10,214 nt of DNA from Bacteroidales bacterium (GTDB lineage: Bacteria; Bacteroidota; Bacteroidia; Bacteroidales; UBA932), in assembly GCA_017548805.1 (NCBI GenBank), contig JAFYZE010000051.1, positions 1-10,214 of the forward strand, written 5' to 3'. Positions within the stretch are counted from its first letter, which is position 1; each line of letters starts with the position of its first letter. Both the position numbers and the translations under genes were made by a program. Below the pieces are notes generated by a model that did no database searches, was not told the DNA's origin, and saw only the letters and a list, made by a program, of their open reading frames with translations. Below, piece by piece: positions 1-7,372 of the stretch.

Positions 1-1
1 C

Positions 2-298
2 CCGTCCGGATTTGAGAAGACCATGGCCAGGACGCACGTCGTCAAGTATTCCGACACCGATTTCAACGGCCATACCAACAACGTTAAGTACGTCGTCTGG
101 GCCCTTGACAGCATCGACCAGGACTTCGTCTTCTCCCATCCTATCCATGAACTGGCCATCAACTTCAACCGCGAGACCCGCCTCGACGATGTCGTGGAGC
201 TCTGGACCGCAGAGCAGGCGACGGAGGAAAACCGCGTGTTCTATGTCGAAGGAATGGTGGAAGGACGCCAGGTTTTCATAGTGAAGCTTGTCTTCTGA
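2..298 (+). CDS. acyl-ACP thioesterase, C-terminal part (5' end off window)
   Basis: The reading frame is open from the left edge to a TGA at 296-298, so only the last ~98 residues are present. An internal ATG at 23 is probably not the real start, because the frame continues upstream and the fragment is too short for a whole enzyme. The segment YSDTDFNGHTNNVKYVVWALD, split here as YSDTDFNGHTNN (nt 50-85) and VKYVVWALD, matches the second hot-dog domain of FatA/FatB-type acyl-ACP thioesterases, whose catalytic Asn and His lie in an N-x-H-x-N-x-V-K-Y motif (here Asn at 65-67 and His at 71-73). These enzymes hydrolyse acyl-ACP in the cytoplasm to release free fatty acids; the bacterial homologues are less well studied than the plant ones. 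The gene converges on the pilus operon, with a terminator between them. The family call is fairly secure; chain-length specificity cannot be judged. Confidence 0.85.
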   Translation, partial: PSGFEKTMARTHVVKYSDTDFNGHTNNVKYVVWALDSIDQDFVFSHPIHELAINFNRETRLDDVVELWTAEQATEENRVFYVEGMVEGRQVFIVKLVF

Positions 299-322
299 AG
301 AGTATCTGACGACACCTTCGAA

Positions 323-358
323 TAAAAAGGCGGGAGCGTCTCACGACGGTCCCGCCTT
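323..358 (-). terminator. Rho-independent terminator of the ssb-pilus operon
   Basis: The arms 327-340 and 345-358 form a 14-bp stem with one mismatch (336/349) and a 4-nt loop (TCAC), with a GC-rich core GGCGGGA/TCCCGCC. Read on the minus strand, the stem runs into TTTTT then ATT, an intrinsic-terminator signature, starting 19 nt past the stop of the last pilus gene. On the plus strand the stem is followed by CTTCAAGC, a poor U-tract, so it may end the thioesterase transcript only weakly. Confidence 0.85.
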
Positions 359-376
359 CAAGCAATTCTATGAGCG

Positions 377-2986
377 TCAATGACTTCCGATATGGCCCCA
401 TTGCCATGAGGCGGAGAAGCCATTGACGTTGATCTCTATGGTACGGAGTTCGCCTTCATAGATCGTGTCGGTCCAGTCGCTCTTCAGGCTCCATCCTCCG
501 GAAATGCTGATGACCTCTGATGAGGGCGCCGACCCGTTGGGGAAGGTCAACTGATGGGCGTCACCTTTGTAGTCTTCGTACCAGATGTCCTGATTGATGT
601 TGATGATGAATGAAGGGATGCCGTCCTCTATGTTCCTGACACCTGCGCTTCCAAGGAAAGATCCGCTAGAGACAGTGGACTCCACCAAACCCACAACCTC
701 GGCGTATTGCGCGAATTCCGGGTAAATGCTCACCTGCAGAGTCTTGACATTTGTCTCAATATCAAAGCTTGAATCGCCTTCCCGGGTGTATCCGTTGGAC
801 GGATCGATGAAGTAAGCCCGGAACGGGATGCTGCTTCCGAGTCCCAGATACCCATTACTCAAGGTATACCTGTTCCTGTTTAAGACCTGCGTGTCGCAGG
901 TCCATACCTCCGTGGTCTCCGACCCGAAGAGTGTAGCGACGGCGGCCGGGCCCGACCAGCCGTTGTCCTCAATCTCGGAATAGTACCATACAGGCTTCTC
1001 CGGGATAATGGTCGCGTGGGTGTAGCCGTGCATGGTGCCGCTAATCTCCACGGACAGGCCTTTATAGGAAAGTGTCAGGGTATATGTCGGACTTGCTGTC
1101 ACCCAGTTTCCTGACCGGCCCCACCAGTCTTCCGCGACCAGTGCAGATCCGTCCCAATAGAGGAGATAATTTGGGATACCTCCTGTGAATCTTATTGCGC
1201 ATGAGGCGTTTGATGTTACATCTGTGATGCTTCCAAGTCCGTCGTCATATATCAGCTTTATCTGGTATTCATTTCCTCCCCAGGTGTCCAGATCGGTTAC
1301 GTCGGCGGTCAGTGTGGGCTCCGGAACGGGTGCCGCAGGCTCCATGGTGACGATCTCAGCCGTGGCAGTATATCCATCAAAGGATACCGAAACCGTTGCC
1401 GAACCGGGGCCTGACGCCCAACTGAAGACACCGTCTCCTTGTTTGGTAACAAACTCACCACCGCTTGTCACTGTCCAGACAGCAGTCTCCGTGACATCCG
1501 TGGAATAGATATGGATGGGATCCGTACCTGTACGTTCGCCATCTATGGTCTCATATACCCTTTCGATAAGGGTGGCCGTGAAACGCGCTTCCTGGTCTTC
1601 ATTAATTGTAGCTGACCACGGCTCTATGACGATCTCGAATTCGGACTCCTGCGAGTGGACAGGGTCATGCGTCACGGTGACCTCGCAGGAGGCCTTGATT
1701 GGCGAGTAGGCGCCCTCTATTACGTAATATGCAGTGGCCGTGATGGTTGCACACCCGTCGGCTATACCCTTGACCACCATCTGGTTGAGAAGGGCATTGG
1801 TGTTCAGGGGCGTCCAGCTGGCCGTCTCTATATATGACAGGGCATCCTTCCCGGATGTCCAGTATGCCCAGGCGCTTTCCTGATATGTGCTGCCGTCCTC
1901 ATAGGTGACGAGGAAATAGCTGTAGATCCTGGAGAAATCACCACCGACCTTAAGTTCGAGCTCTGACGGGTCGAGTATGAGCTCGACATTGACGACTTCA
2001 TCCCATGGCTCGGCTTCCACCTTCCAGGAGCCGCGCTCTCCGCGGATCTCCGTTTCCGTCGGCATCAGCGTTACGCGGTAGACGGTATTGCGCTCAACAT
2101 CGAAATTGGTCGTCGCATCCTTGCCCAGATACATGCGGTAAGTGACATCATTGTCGGAATATCCGTATGTACAGTCCACTTCCAGGTATGTGCAGTAATC
2201 GCCGGCATTTCCGATGGATGCCGGCACTTTTTTCCAGGGATCGGTGTTGCCAGGCAGGAGCGTCCCCTGCATGTTTTCGAAAGCATACAGCGAAATGGTC
2301 CCGCCCCTGTTGAGGCTGGATATATCGGATGAGGATGCATTGTCGAAGTTATATTCGATCCTGCCGGTGTGCTCCTGCCTTGCCGAAGATGTGAAAGGGG
2401 AGTAAGTGTTGATGGCGTTGAATATCCTGACGTCCCGTACGCTGAACAGGCTTCCCGTATCCAGCAGCCTGGTGTCGACATTAAGGTCAACCCTGGCCAG
2501 CATCCTGGTCAGCCTTACCGTCACCGGCCCGGAATTGCCCGCCAGCAGTATCTCCTGGCCGTCGGGGCCGTTGAACATCGGGATGCCGGATGCGGCAATC
2601 CCGGCTTTGGTGATACTGCGGGTGCCGGTGGTGAAATCCTGCAGCTTGCGTACTTCTACCTTTCCGCCGAGGTTCGCCGCGGCCCAGATACGATAACGCC
2701 TGCCCACGACTCCGGTAAAACTCAGATTGGAAGGCGAATCGGAATACAGTACCTCGAAGACGCTCCCGTCCTCCTCGGTGACGACTATCTGGATGTCGCG
2801 GATCTCGCTGTCTCCCCAGGTGAAGGATGACCGGGTGCCGGCGAATCCTTCTGCGACGACATGGAAGGTAACATCCATCGTCTTTTCGGATTCGACCTCA
2901 TTTGTGTAGCCGTTGCAGGAAAGCATGGATACCGCAATGGCGGCAAGCCCGGCGGCAGCCAGCATTTTCTTGGATAATGAATGCAT
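377..2986 (-). CDS. Pilus tip/accessory lipoprotein: DUF4906-like fimbrillin module plus Ig-like C-terminal extension
   Basis: This is an 869-aa secreted lipoprotein, with a hydrophobic signal peptide ending in lipobox MLSC (lipidated Cys24). Residues ~35-335 look like a Bacteroidales fimbrillin-type subunit. The stretch ~230-308 (SLYAFENMQG, then a TYLEV segment, YRMYLGKD and FDVERNTVYRVTL) fits the DUF4906 pattern common in Mfa/Fim cluster accessory proteins. This module closes with VEAEPWDEVVNV (323-334), resembling the PWDE end of the fimbrillin encoded two genes upstream. The following ~530 residues are rich in aromatics, Thr, Ser and Asp, and look like a string of Ig-like beta domains (approx. 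335-440, 450-548, 555-660 and beyond), without recognisable catalytic motifs. TR at 51-52 could be a maturation site. It starts 4 nt after the anchor gene stop and is last in the operon. A tip or surface-binding role is inferred from length, position and the Ig-like extension; the ligand is unknown. Confidence 0.75.
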   Translation of the reverse strand: MHSLSKKMLAAAGLAAIAVSMLSCNGYTNEVESEKTMDVTFHVVAEGFAGTRSSFTWGDSEIRDIQIVVTEEDGSVFEVLYSDSPSNLSFTGVVGRRYRIWAAANLGGKVEVRKLQDFTTGTRSITKAGIAASGIPMFNGPDGQEILLAGNSGPVTVRLTRMLARVDLNVDTRLLDTGSLFSVRDVRIFNAINTYSPFTSSARQEHTGRIEYNFDNASSSDISSLNRGGTISLYAFENMQGTLLPGNTDPWKKVPASIGNAGDYCTYLEVDCTYGYSDNDVTYRMYLGKDATTNFDVERNTVYRVTLMPTETEIRGERGSWKVEAEPWDEVVNVELILDPSELELKVGGDFSRIYSYFLVTYEDGSTYQESAWAYWTSGKDALSYIETASWTPLNTNALLNQMVVKGIADGCATITATAYYVIEGAYSPIKASCEVTVTHDPVHSQESEFEIVIEPWSATINEDQEARFTATLIERVYETIDGERTGTDPIHIYSTDVTETAVWTVTSGGEFVTKQGDGVFSWASGPGSATVSVSFDGYTATAEIVTMEPAAPVPEPTLTADVTDLDTWGGNEYQIKLIYDDGLGSITDVTSNASCAIRFTGGIPNYLLYWDGSALVAEDWWGRSGNWVTASPTYTLTLSYKGLSVEISGTMHGYTHATIIPEKPVWYYSEIEDNGWSGPAAVATLFGSETTEVWTCDTQVLNRNRYTLSNGYLGLGSSIPFRAYFIDPSNGYTREGDSSFDIETNVKTLQVSIYPEFAQYAEVVGLVESTVSSGSFLGSAGVRNIEDGIPSFIININQDIWYEDYKGDAHQLTFPNGSAPSSEVISISGGWSLKSDWTDTIYEGELRTIEINVNGFSASWQWGHIGSH

Positions 2987-2990
2987 GTTT

Positions 2991-3779
2991 TCAGTATTTG
3001 AATGTGATGGCTTCGGTGTCCCAGCCGTTGACGCTTATGGTGATCCGGCCGGACGAGAACAGACCGAGGGAGATGTATATGTCCTCAAGGTCCTCCCGCT
3101 CCCAGGAGTATCCCGCGTTCAATATGAGCTCTCCGAGCAGTACGACGCGGGACAGTACCCCTTCGAGGTACACTTCCAGCTCGAGCGATCCGTCGAACTG
3201 TCTCGGGACGCTGACGGTGTGGTGCATCTCCTCGTCCATTGAGGTGAAGCTGTGGAACGGTCCCTTGACCGGCTTCAGCGTAGAAATATCGAAACCGTTG
3301 GCCGTGCCTACGGCCCTCAGGATGGCTCCGCCGGTATCCCGCCCGAGCGAATCAAGCCTTATATGGATGACGGCGTACTGCTTGTGCAGGGTGACATGGT
3401 CCTCGGCCGTCTCTCCGGTCGCATCTACGGTATCGCCCTTGTACGCCCATATCGGGTCGCACTGGAAGCCCTCGGGAATGATGAGCTTTTCGCTCTTGAG
3501 GGCCATGTTCTGCACGCCTCCATAAGCGCATACGTTTAGAAATCCCTTCGGGACCTTCTTCTGATAGATGTCCGGATACTTGTCCGTGTCGATGCGGTCC
3601 AGGAACAGCCGTCCCGTAGCGTCCCATGCGGAAACGGCAAGCCTGTCCGCATGGTCGCCGCTGTCTTCCAGGAATATGTCCAGCACGCACGGGCAGGGAT
3701 CCCTGTCCTCCTTGACCGAACAGGAGGAGGACAAGGCTGCCATAAGCAGCGCCGTGAGGAAGAGTCTGGTCGCTTTCAT
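2991..3779 (-). CDS. FimB/Mfa2-family fimbrial anchor lipoprotein
   Basis: The product is 262 aa when started at the ATG at 3779. An upstream in-frame ATG at 3833 would overlap the preceding gene by 37 nt and put 18 hydrophilic residues before the signal peptide, so I reject it. The chosen start gives MKATRLFLTALLMAALSSSC, a clean lipoprotein signal with Cys20 as lipidation site, followed by SVKEDRDPCPC, a mature N-terminus typical of the FimB/Mfa2 family. In Porphyromonas gingivalis these proteins anchor the pilus in the outer membrane and limit its length; that function is transferred from the family. The C-terminus (ISVNGWDTEAITFKY) has the expected beta-strand/Trp pattern. Cysteines at 29 and 31 form a CPC just after the lipid anchor. 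The gene lies 17 nt after the fimbrillin and 4 nt before the large tip-like gene. No strong Shine-Dalgarno sequence is visible. Confidence 0.85.
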   Translation of the reverse strand: MKATRLFLTALLMAALSSSCSVKEDRDPCPCVLDIFLEDSGDHADRLAVSAWDATGRLFLDRIDTDKYPDIYQKKVPKGFLNVCAYGGVQNMALKSEKLIIPEGFQCDPIWAYKGDTVDATGETAEDHVTLHKQYAVIHIRLDSLGRDTGGAILRAVGTANGFDISTLKPVKGPFHSFTSMDEEMHHTVSVPRQFDGSLELEVYLEGVLSRVVLLGELILNAGYSWEREDLEDIYISLGLFSSGRITISVNGWDTEAITFKY

Positions 3780-3796
3780 GTCCCGTGCACTTGGTT

Positions 3797-4792
3797 TCAG
3801 ATGGTCTCGGTATATGGCGGGAGTTCGTCCCATGGAACCACTTCGACGCTCACGTCGCAGCTTCCGTCCGTCACCGGAATGTAGGGATAGTCAGATCCTT
3901 TCTTGGTGATGATGAGCTCCTCTATGATGATGCATTTGTTTCGTCCGATGACGGGGAGCTCGATGGGGTAGTATGTCTGGACCCCTCCGAGAAGCGCATC
4001 CACGACCAGCATTGTATGGCGCGGTGACCATGTGGAGTCGAAGGACTCGGCGCTGATGAGGTTGGGGTAGCAGTAGAAACTGTGTTCCTTGGTGTATGAA
4101 GACTTGTTAGCGATGTTTTCGTTGACAGGATCGGAAAGCAGGGAGAAGGACCTGCATCCCGGATCGTTCACTCCGTTCGCAAGCTTGTTATACCATATTT
4201 TGGGCTCCGAGGAAGCCGCATAGGTGTTGTCTCCAGCGACATTGATGAGGTATATGGACTTGACCTGGAATACCTTGGAAGCGTTGGCAGACGAAGAGAA
4301 ACTGTTCGTGATCTTCTTGATCATTACCTTCGAGATGATACGCGTGACAGGTATGGTGATGCGTCCGCCGTCCTGGAGGACGGCCTCCACCTCTCCTGTC
4401 ATGACCATAGACCCGAGTGAGTTGTCGGACAGCAGGGAAGTGGTGGTAAGCAGACTGTTGCGCGATCCGATGCTCTCCATGTCCGGGGCGTTGACCACGG
4501 CCATGACGGTCTTCTTGCCTTCTTTCGTGACTATGTCGGTGGTCGTGCTTTCGCCGGCGTTCACATAATACTCCCTCGCTCCGCTTTCATCGAAAACGAA
4601 TACCTGGAGGTTGGCGATGTTGTTTTCCTGTCCCGATGTGACGCCGGTAGCCCTTGTGAGGGGAGTCCCGCCGATGGATACCCTTGTATGTACGAGGTTC
4701 TCCGAAGGGTTGTCCGCAGCGGGGATGCCGTTGCATCCGGCGAGGCATACCGCCAGTGCGGCGGATGCGATGATTGAGAAAATGTTTTTCAT
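3797..4792 (-). CDS. FimA/Mfa1-like major fimbrillin (type V pilus stalk subunit)
   Basis: A 331-aa pre-fimbrillin. The signal peptide ends in lipobox LAGC with Cys20, so it is exported as a lipoprotein. GGTPLTRATG (41-50) puts an Arg-Ala bond at 47-48, close to where P. gingivalis FimA is cut by Arg-gingipain (after Arg46) to free the strand-acceptor groove; cleavage here is inferred. LQVFVFDESG and VMAVVNAPD (~62-106) are typical of the N-terminal domain of FimA/Mfa1-like proteins. The C-terminus (VSVEVVPWDELPPYTETI) has the hydrophobic alternation expected of a donor strand that completes the neighbouring subunit. The leader before ATG is AAACAACAAAAAC, A-rich and lacking Shine-Dalgarno, as is common for well-expressed Bacteroidota genes. 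It lies 21 nt after the OmpA-like gene and directly before the anchor gene. Because it is the only short fimbrillin here, it is the best stalk candidate. Confidence 0.85.
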   Translation of the reverse strand: MKNIFSIIASAALAVCLAGCNGIPAADNPSENLVHTRVSIGGTPLTRATGVTSGQENNIANLQVFVFDESGAREYYVNAGESTTTDIVTKEGKKTVMAVVNAPDMESIGSRNSLLTTTSLLSDNSLGSMVMTGEVEAVLQDGGRITIPVTRIISKVMIKKITNSFSSSANASKVFQVKSIYLINVAGDNTYAASSEPKIWYNKLANGVNDPGCRSFSLLSDPVNENIANKSSYTKEHSFYCYPNLISAESFDSTWSPRHTMLVVDALLGGVQTYYPIELPVIGRNKCIIIEELIITKKGSDYPYIPVTDGSCDVSVEVVPWDELPPYTETI

Positions 4793-4813
4793 GTTTTTGT
4801 TGTTTGAGTGTGG

Positions 4814-6769
4814 TTATAGATCCATGTTCAGGTTGTATCTGTCGATGAGGCCGCTGATCTCAGGGTCGAGGTTGCCCCTGTGCACATATGAGGGGTCCTG
4901 GCCGCAGGCGTCCAGGTAGTGCTGGACCGCGTCCTGGTCCTCTCCCTTGCGCGAATGCACGATTGCCAGCAGGTAGTTCACGGCCGGTGTCTTCTCCAGT
5001 CGGTCGAGTATGGCCAGCGCGCTCTCGTTGTAATCCATGCAGCAGAATGCCACGGCTGCATTGTAGTCGTCGTAAGGCCTGAGCAGCGTGACCGCGGTGC
5101 GGTAATCCCTGTCCTTGATGGCCTGGAGGCCGCGCATGTACACAGTATCCAGCACTGTGGTATACACGGTATCCTTCACCATGCCTTTCCTGTGGAGGTG
5201 GAAGTCGAAACGTACTGTTCTGAGCCTGGGGTATAGCACGGTGCGCATGCGGGGATAATAGGCCGCTGCCGTCAGGCCTCTTTCCCGTGCATCCGGATCC
5301 CGGACCTCCATCTTCTGGAGGAAGTCCTCACGGTCTGCCTCATCGAGTTCCGTATCGGTGCGGACCAGGTCTCTGAGCATATCCCAGTTCTCCGGTATGT
5401 TCCTGGAAATGAATGGAATGCTCCTGACGGGAGCAGACTCGCGGCCGAAGGAAGGATCGAGGGAGTAGAAGAGTCCGGCTGTATCGGCAAGGGAGTCGCG
5501 GTAATGCCGGATATACCTGTCGAAATACTGCGAAACCGATGTGCTTCTCCTTCCGGAAAGCGTTTCGTTCACCCGGTATTCACCCTCGGGCGAGCAGGAA
5601 GCGGTCACTATGATCGAGTCCAGGTCGAACTCCTTGTTTTCCAGAAGGTCGCCGAGATGGCGCTTGATCCTTGTGATCTCGGCAGCGTTCTCGCCCAGGC
5701 CGGGGTTGATTTCCGACTTTCCGGACTCGAAATCTATCCAGTATGTGGAATTGGCCGTAACGCGCCTGCCGATGACCTGGGTGAGGTATCTCTCCTCATC
5801 GAGAGTTAGTGTGCTGAGCGAGCTTATGTAGAATGTCAGTGGATCGGCGGCCGGAATGGAATAAAGGTCCCGGTCCTCCTCGAAGATCGATCCGGAAAGG
5901 CGTACGTCCACCCTGCGCAGCGCGGGCGCAGTATTGACCGTCTGCACGTACTCATAGACGAAATCACCTCCGGCGTTGACGAAAACCGTATCCAGCCGCA
6001 GGCCCTCAGTGACTATGGGAACCTTGACATAGCGGTTGAACATCCTGTCCTTGCGCTCTATCTTGCGGCGGTTGTAGCTGGCGGCGAGCATGCGCGTATA
6101 ATGGTCTACTGCCTCCCGTTCAGTCACGCCGTAGATCGAGGCGAAAGCCTCGTCCGAGACGAACGTGGTGTCCGTCTTGAGGTTGTAAAGGTCGGGGATG
6201 TTCCTGTGAAGGAACACTTCCAGCTCGTGCTGGCGGATGAAACGGGTGGTGTCGGTGATGATCGAGCGGAGGAAGCGCTCGTACTGCTGATAGCCGCGCA
6301 GCTGCGCCCTGCGGTAGTCCTTGCCGGTGATCAGCACGGGATCCAGCATGATGTCCTCTCCCAGGACGTTCATCTCGGGTGTCAGGCGCAGCTGCCAATG
6401 GCTGTCCAGCATGTCTTTCGGTACCGTGACCAGGAAACGCAGGTCGACCTTGCCGTGCCTCTCTGCTACGTTCCTGAAACGCGCGGTCACGATGGCGGCC
6501 TCGATCACGTCCGTGGCCACCATCTCTCCTTCTTCGTTGCGCACCGCCCGCATGATCATCATCTCGCGCCCGTCCGGTGCCTGCACCTTGAGAGTGTCCC
6601 GGTGCGCCTGGAGGTCTCCTGCGGAGATCTCCGGAAGCTTGTCCTCCCGGGCGAGCGCCAGGGAGGCGGCCGCCGCCCCTTTCCTGAGGCTCCGCAGCTT
6701 TGACTGCGTCGAGCAGGAAAGGATGGCGGCCAGGGCCAGCGCTGCAGCGATGTACCGGAACGCGCGCAT
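4814..6769 (-). CDS. Envelope lipoprotein with OmpA-like domain and C-terminal TPR-like region, pilus-associated
   Basis: A 651-aa lipoprotein: signal peptide with Cys19 in AILSC. Residues ~55-300 form a beta-rich region with VPKDMLDSHWQLRLTP and a long basic helical stretch; it resembles proteins found in Bacteroidales fimbrial loci (DUF3868-like in layout, by recollection). Residues ~342-425 look like an OmpA-type domain: IDFESGKSEI, then NETLSGRRSTSVSQYF, which follows the NxxLSxxR pattern of peptidoglycan-binding OmpA domains. The usual HTD motif is replaced by SCSPEGEY, so a key Asp appears absent. YPRLRTVRFDFHLHR (514-528) would close the domain. Residues ~545-625 resemble one or two TPR-like helical repeats. 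Its ATG shares one base with the ssb stop (TGATG), implying translational coupling. A likely role is envelope attachment or assembly platform for the pilus encoded just downstream; this is inferred. Confidence 0.7.
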   Translation of the reverse strand: MRAFRYIAAALALAAILSCSTQSKLRSLRKGAAAASLALAREDKLPEISAGDLQAHRDTLKVQAPDGREMMIMRAVRNEEGEMVATDVIEAAIVTARFRNVAERHGKVDLRFLVTVPKDMLDSHWQLRLTPEMNVLGEDIMLDPVLITGKDYRRAQLRGYQQYERFLRSIITDTTRFIRQHELEVFLHRNIPDLYNLKTDTTFVSDEAFASIYGVTEREAVDHYTRMLAASYNRRKIERKDRMFNRYVKVPIVTEGLRLDTVFVNAGGDFVYEYVQTVNTAPALRRVDVRLSGSIFEEDRDLYSIPAADPLTFYISSLSTLTLDEERYLTQVIGRRVTANSTYWIDFESGKSEINPGLGENAAEITRIKRHLGDLLENKEFDLDSIIVTASCSPEGEYRVNETLSGRRSTSVSQYFDRYIRHYRDSLADTAGLFYSLDPSFGRESAPVRSIPFISRNIPENWDMLRDLVRTDTELDEADREDFLQKMEVRDPDARERGLTAAAYYPRMRTVLYPRLRTVRFDFHLHRKGMVKDTVYTTVLDTVYMRGLQAIKDRDYRTAVTLLRPYDDYNAAVAFCCMDYNESALAILDRLEKTPAVNYLLAIVHSRKGEDQDAVQHYLDACGQDPSYVHRGNLDPEISGLIDRYNLNMDL

Positions 6770-7116
6770 CAGAACTCGTATTGGAGGAAATCGTCGGTCT
6801 CTATGATCGTGACCTTGGAGGCCAGCACATCATAGGCGGTCCTCTCCGTTCCGTCATCGGCTGTATAGCGCTGGCTCCTAAGCCGGCCGATAACGCTGAT
6901 CTTGTCTCCCTTGTGTATGGTGGACAGGTCGGGCATGTTCTTGCCCTCCCAGGCGCTGACGTAGTGCCAGGTGGTCTCGATGACGGGCTCGCCGTCACGG
7001 CCTTTGTAAACATAGTTGGTGGCAACTGATATCTTGGCCACGCGGGAATTGCCGACAACCTGGAGTCGCACGGCTCCTACGTTGCCCCTGATTTCGATTC
7101 GGTTGAGCTGTTCCAT
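6769..7116 (-). CDS. ssb: Single-stranded DNA-binding protein, short form
   Basis: A 115-aa protein that is almost entirely one OB fold. NRIEIRGNVG opens strand 1, VAKISVATNY follows, then the diagnostic ETTWHYVSAWEGK (47-59) and KGDKISVIGRLRSQRYTADD (69-88). The frame stays open upstream to 7479, but ATG at 7116 is the right start because homology begins there and the extension is low-complexity, unlike any SSB. The protein lacks the long flexible linker of housekeeping SSBs and ends in TDDFLQYEF rather than the canonical DDDIPF-like tip; acidic residues and a final Phe are still there, so partner binding may be kept. I recall similar short SSBs ending in QYEM/QYEF in Bacteroides, so this is probably a lineage-wide paralogue. 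It is the first gene of the pilus operon and overlaps the next gene by one base. Confidence 0.93.
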   Translation of the reverse strand: MEQLNRIEIRGNVGAVRLQVVGNSRVAKISVATNYVYKGRDGEPVIETTWHYVSAWEGKNMPDLSTIHKGDKISVIGRLRSQRYTADDGTERTAYDVLASKVTIIETDDFLQYEF

Positions 7117-7176
7117 AAGTCTTAGTTTGTAGGTTTGGGACGGATTGGCGCAGACTGCCGGCGCCTCCGGCCGTGA

Positions 7177-7207
7177 CAAAGGAAGAGCGTTGAGGACCGT
7201 TTTCAAT
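7177..7207 (-). promoter_or_regulatory. Candidate promoter of the ssb-pilus operon
   Basis: Read on the minus strand, ATTG (7207-7204) is followed after 19 nt by TTCCTTTG (7184-7177). Compared with the Bacteroidota consensus TTTG / 19-21 nt / TAnnTTTG, each box has one mismatch. Transcription would start near 7170, leaving a ~50-nt leader that includes a small GC-rich hairpin (arms 7157-7161 and 7167-7171). It is the best match in the region, not a proven promoter. The repeat cluster lies immediately upstream. Confidence 0.4.
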
Positions 7208-7292
7208 GGAACATAAAAAAAGATTCCGCAGATTCTCGTCTTTTTGTATGTTCCGTATCTTTTTATATGCCGGCGCGGACATACAAAAAGAT
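7208..7292. repeat. Four-copy alternating inverted repeat in the divergent control region
   Basis: A 15-17-nt motif close to GGAACATACAAAAAGAT occurs four times: 7208-7224 (+), 7239-7254 (-), 7257-7271 (-, shorter variant) and 7277-7292 (+). Copies 1 and 2 form an inverted repeat of 16-nt arms with one mismatch and a 15-nt spacer; copies 3 and 4 form a second one with ~13-nt arms, one mismatch and a GC-rich spacer. The block sits between the candidate promoters of ssb and of the zinc-ribbon gene. It could be a set of operator sites for a DNA-binding protein or a pair of hairpins. Confidence 0.75.
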
Positions 7293-7321
7293 AATTACCC
7301 CGCTTTTCTTTTTTTAGCTTC

Positions 7322-7353
7322 CTTGGCGCTGACCGTCCCGCTTCGCATATTTG
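7322..7353 (+). promoter_or_regulatory. Candidate promoter of the zinc-ribbon gene
   Basis: CTTG (7322-7325) and CATATTTG (7346-7353) are spaced by 20 nt, each one base off the Bacteroidota TTTG / TAnnTTTG consensus. The implied start near 7360 leaves a leader of about 13 nt before the ATG at 7373. Recognised by eye only. Confidence 0.4.
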
Positions 7354-7372
7354 CTTGCAAAACCGAGAAACT

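Noticed and set aside
2902..3525. 207-aa plus-strand open frame
   Set aside because: It is antisense to the anchor and tip genes, lacks recognisable domains, and the opposite strand carries clear lipoprotein genes.
3780..3833. Earlier start for the anchor lipoprotein
   Set aside because: It would overlap the fimbrillin gene by 37 nt and place a hydrophilic stretch ahead of the signal peptide.
7208..7292. Invertible promoter (phase-variation switch) for the pilus operon
   Set aside because: Bacteroidales invertible promoters usually have inverted repeats flanking well over 100 nt containing a promoter. Here the spacers are at most ~30-50 nt and no recombinase gene is nearby.
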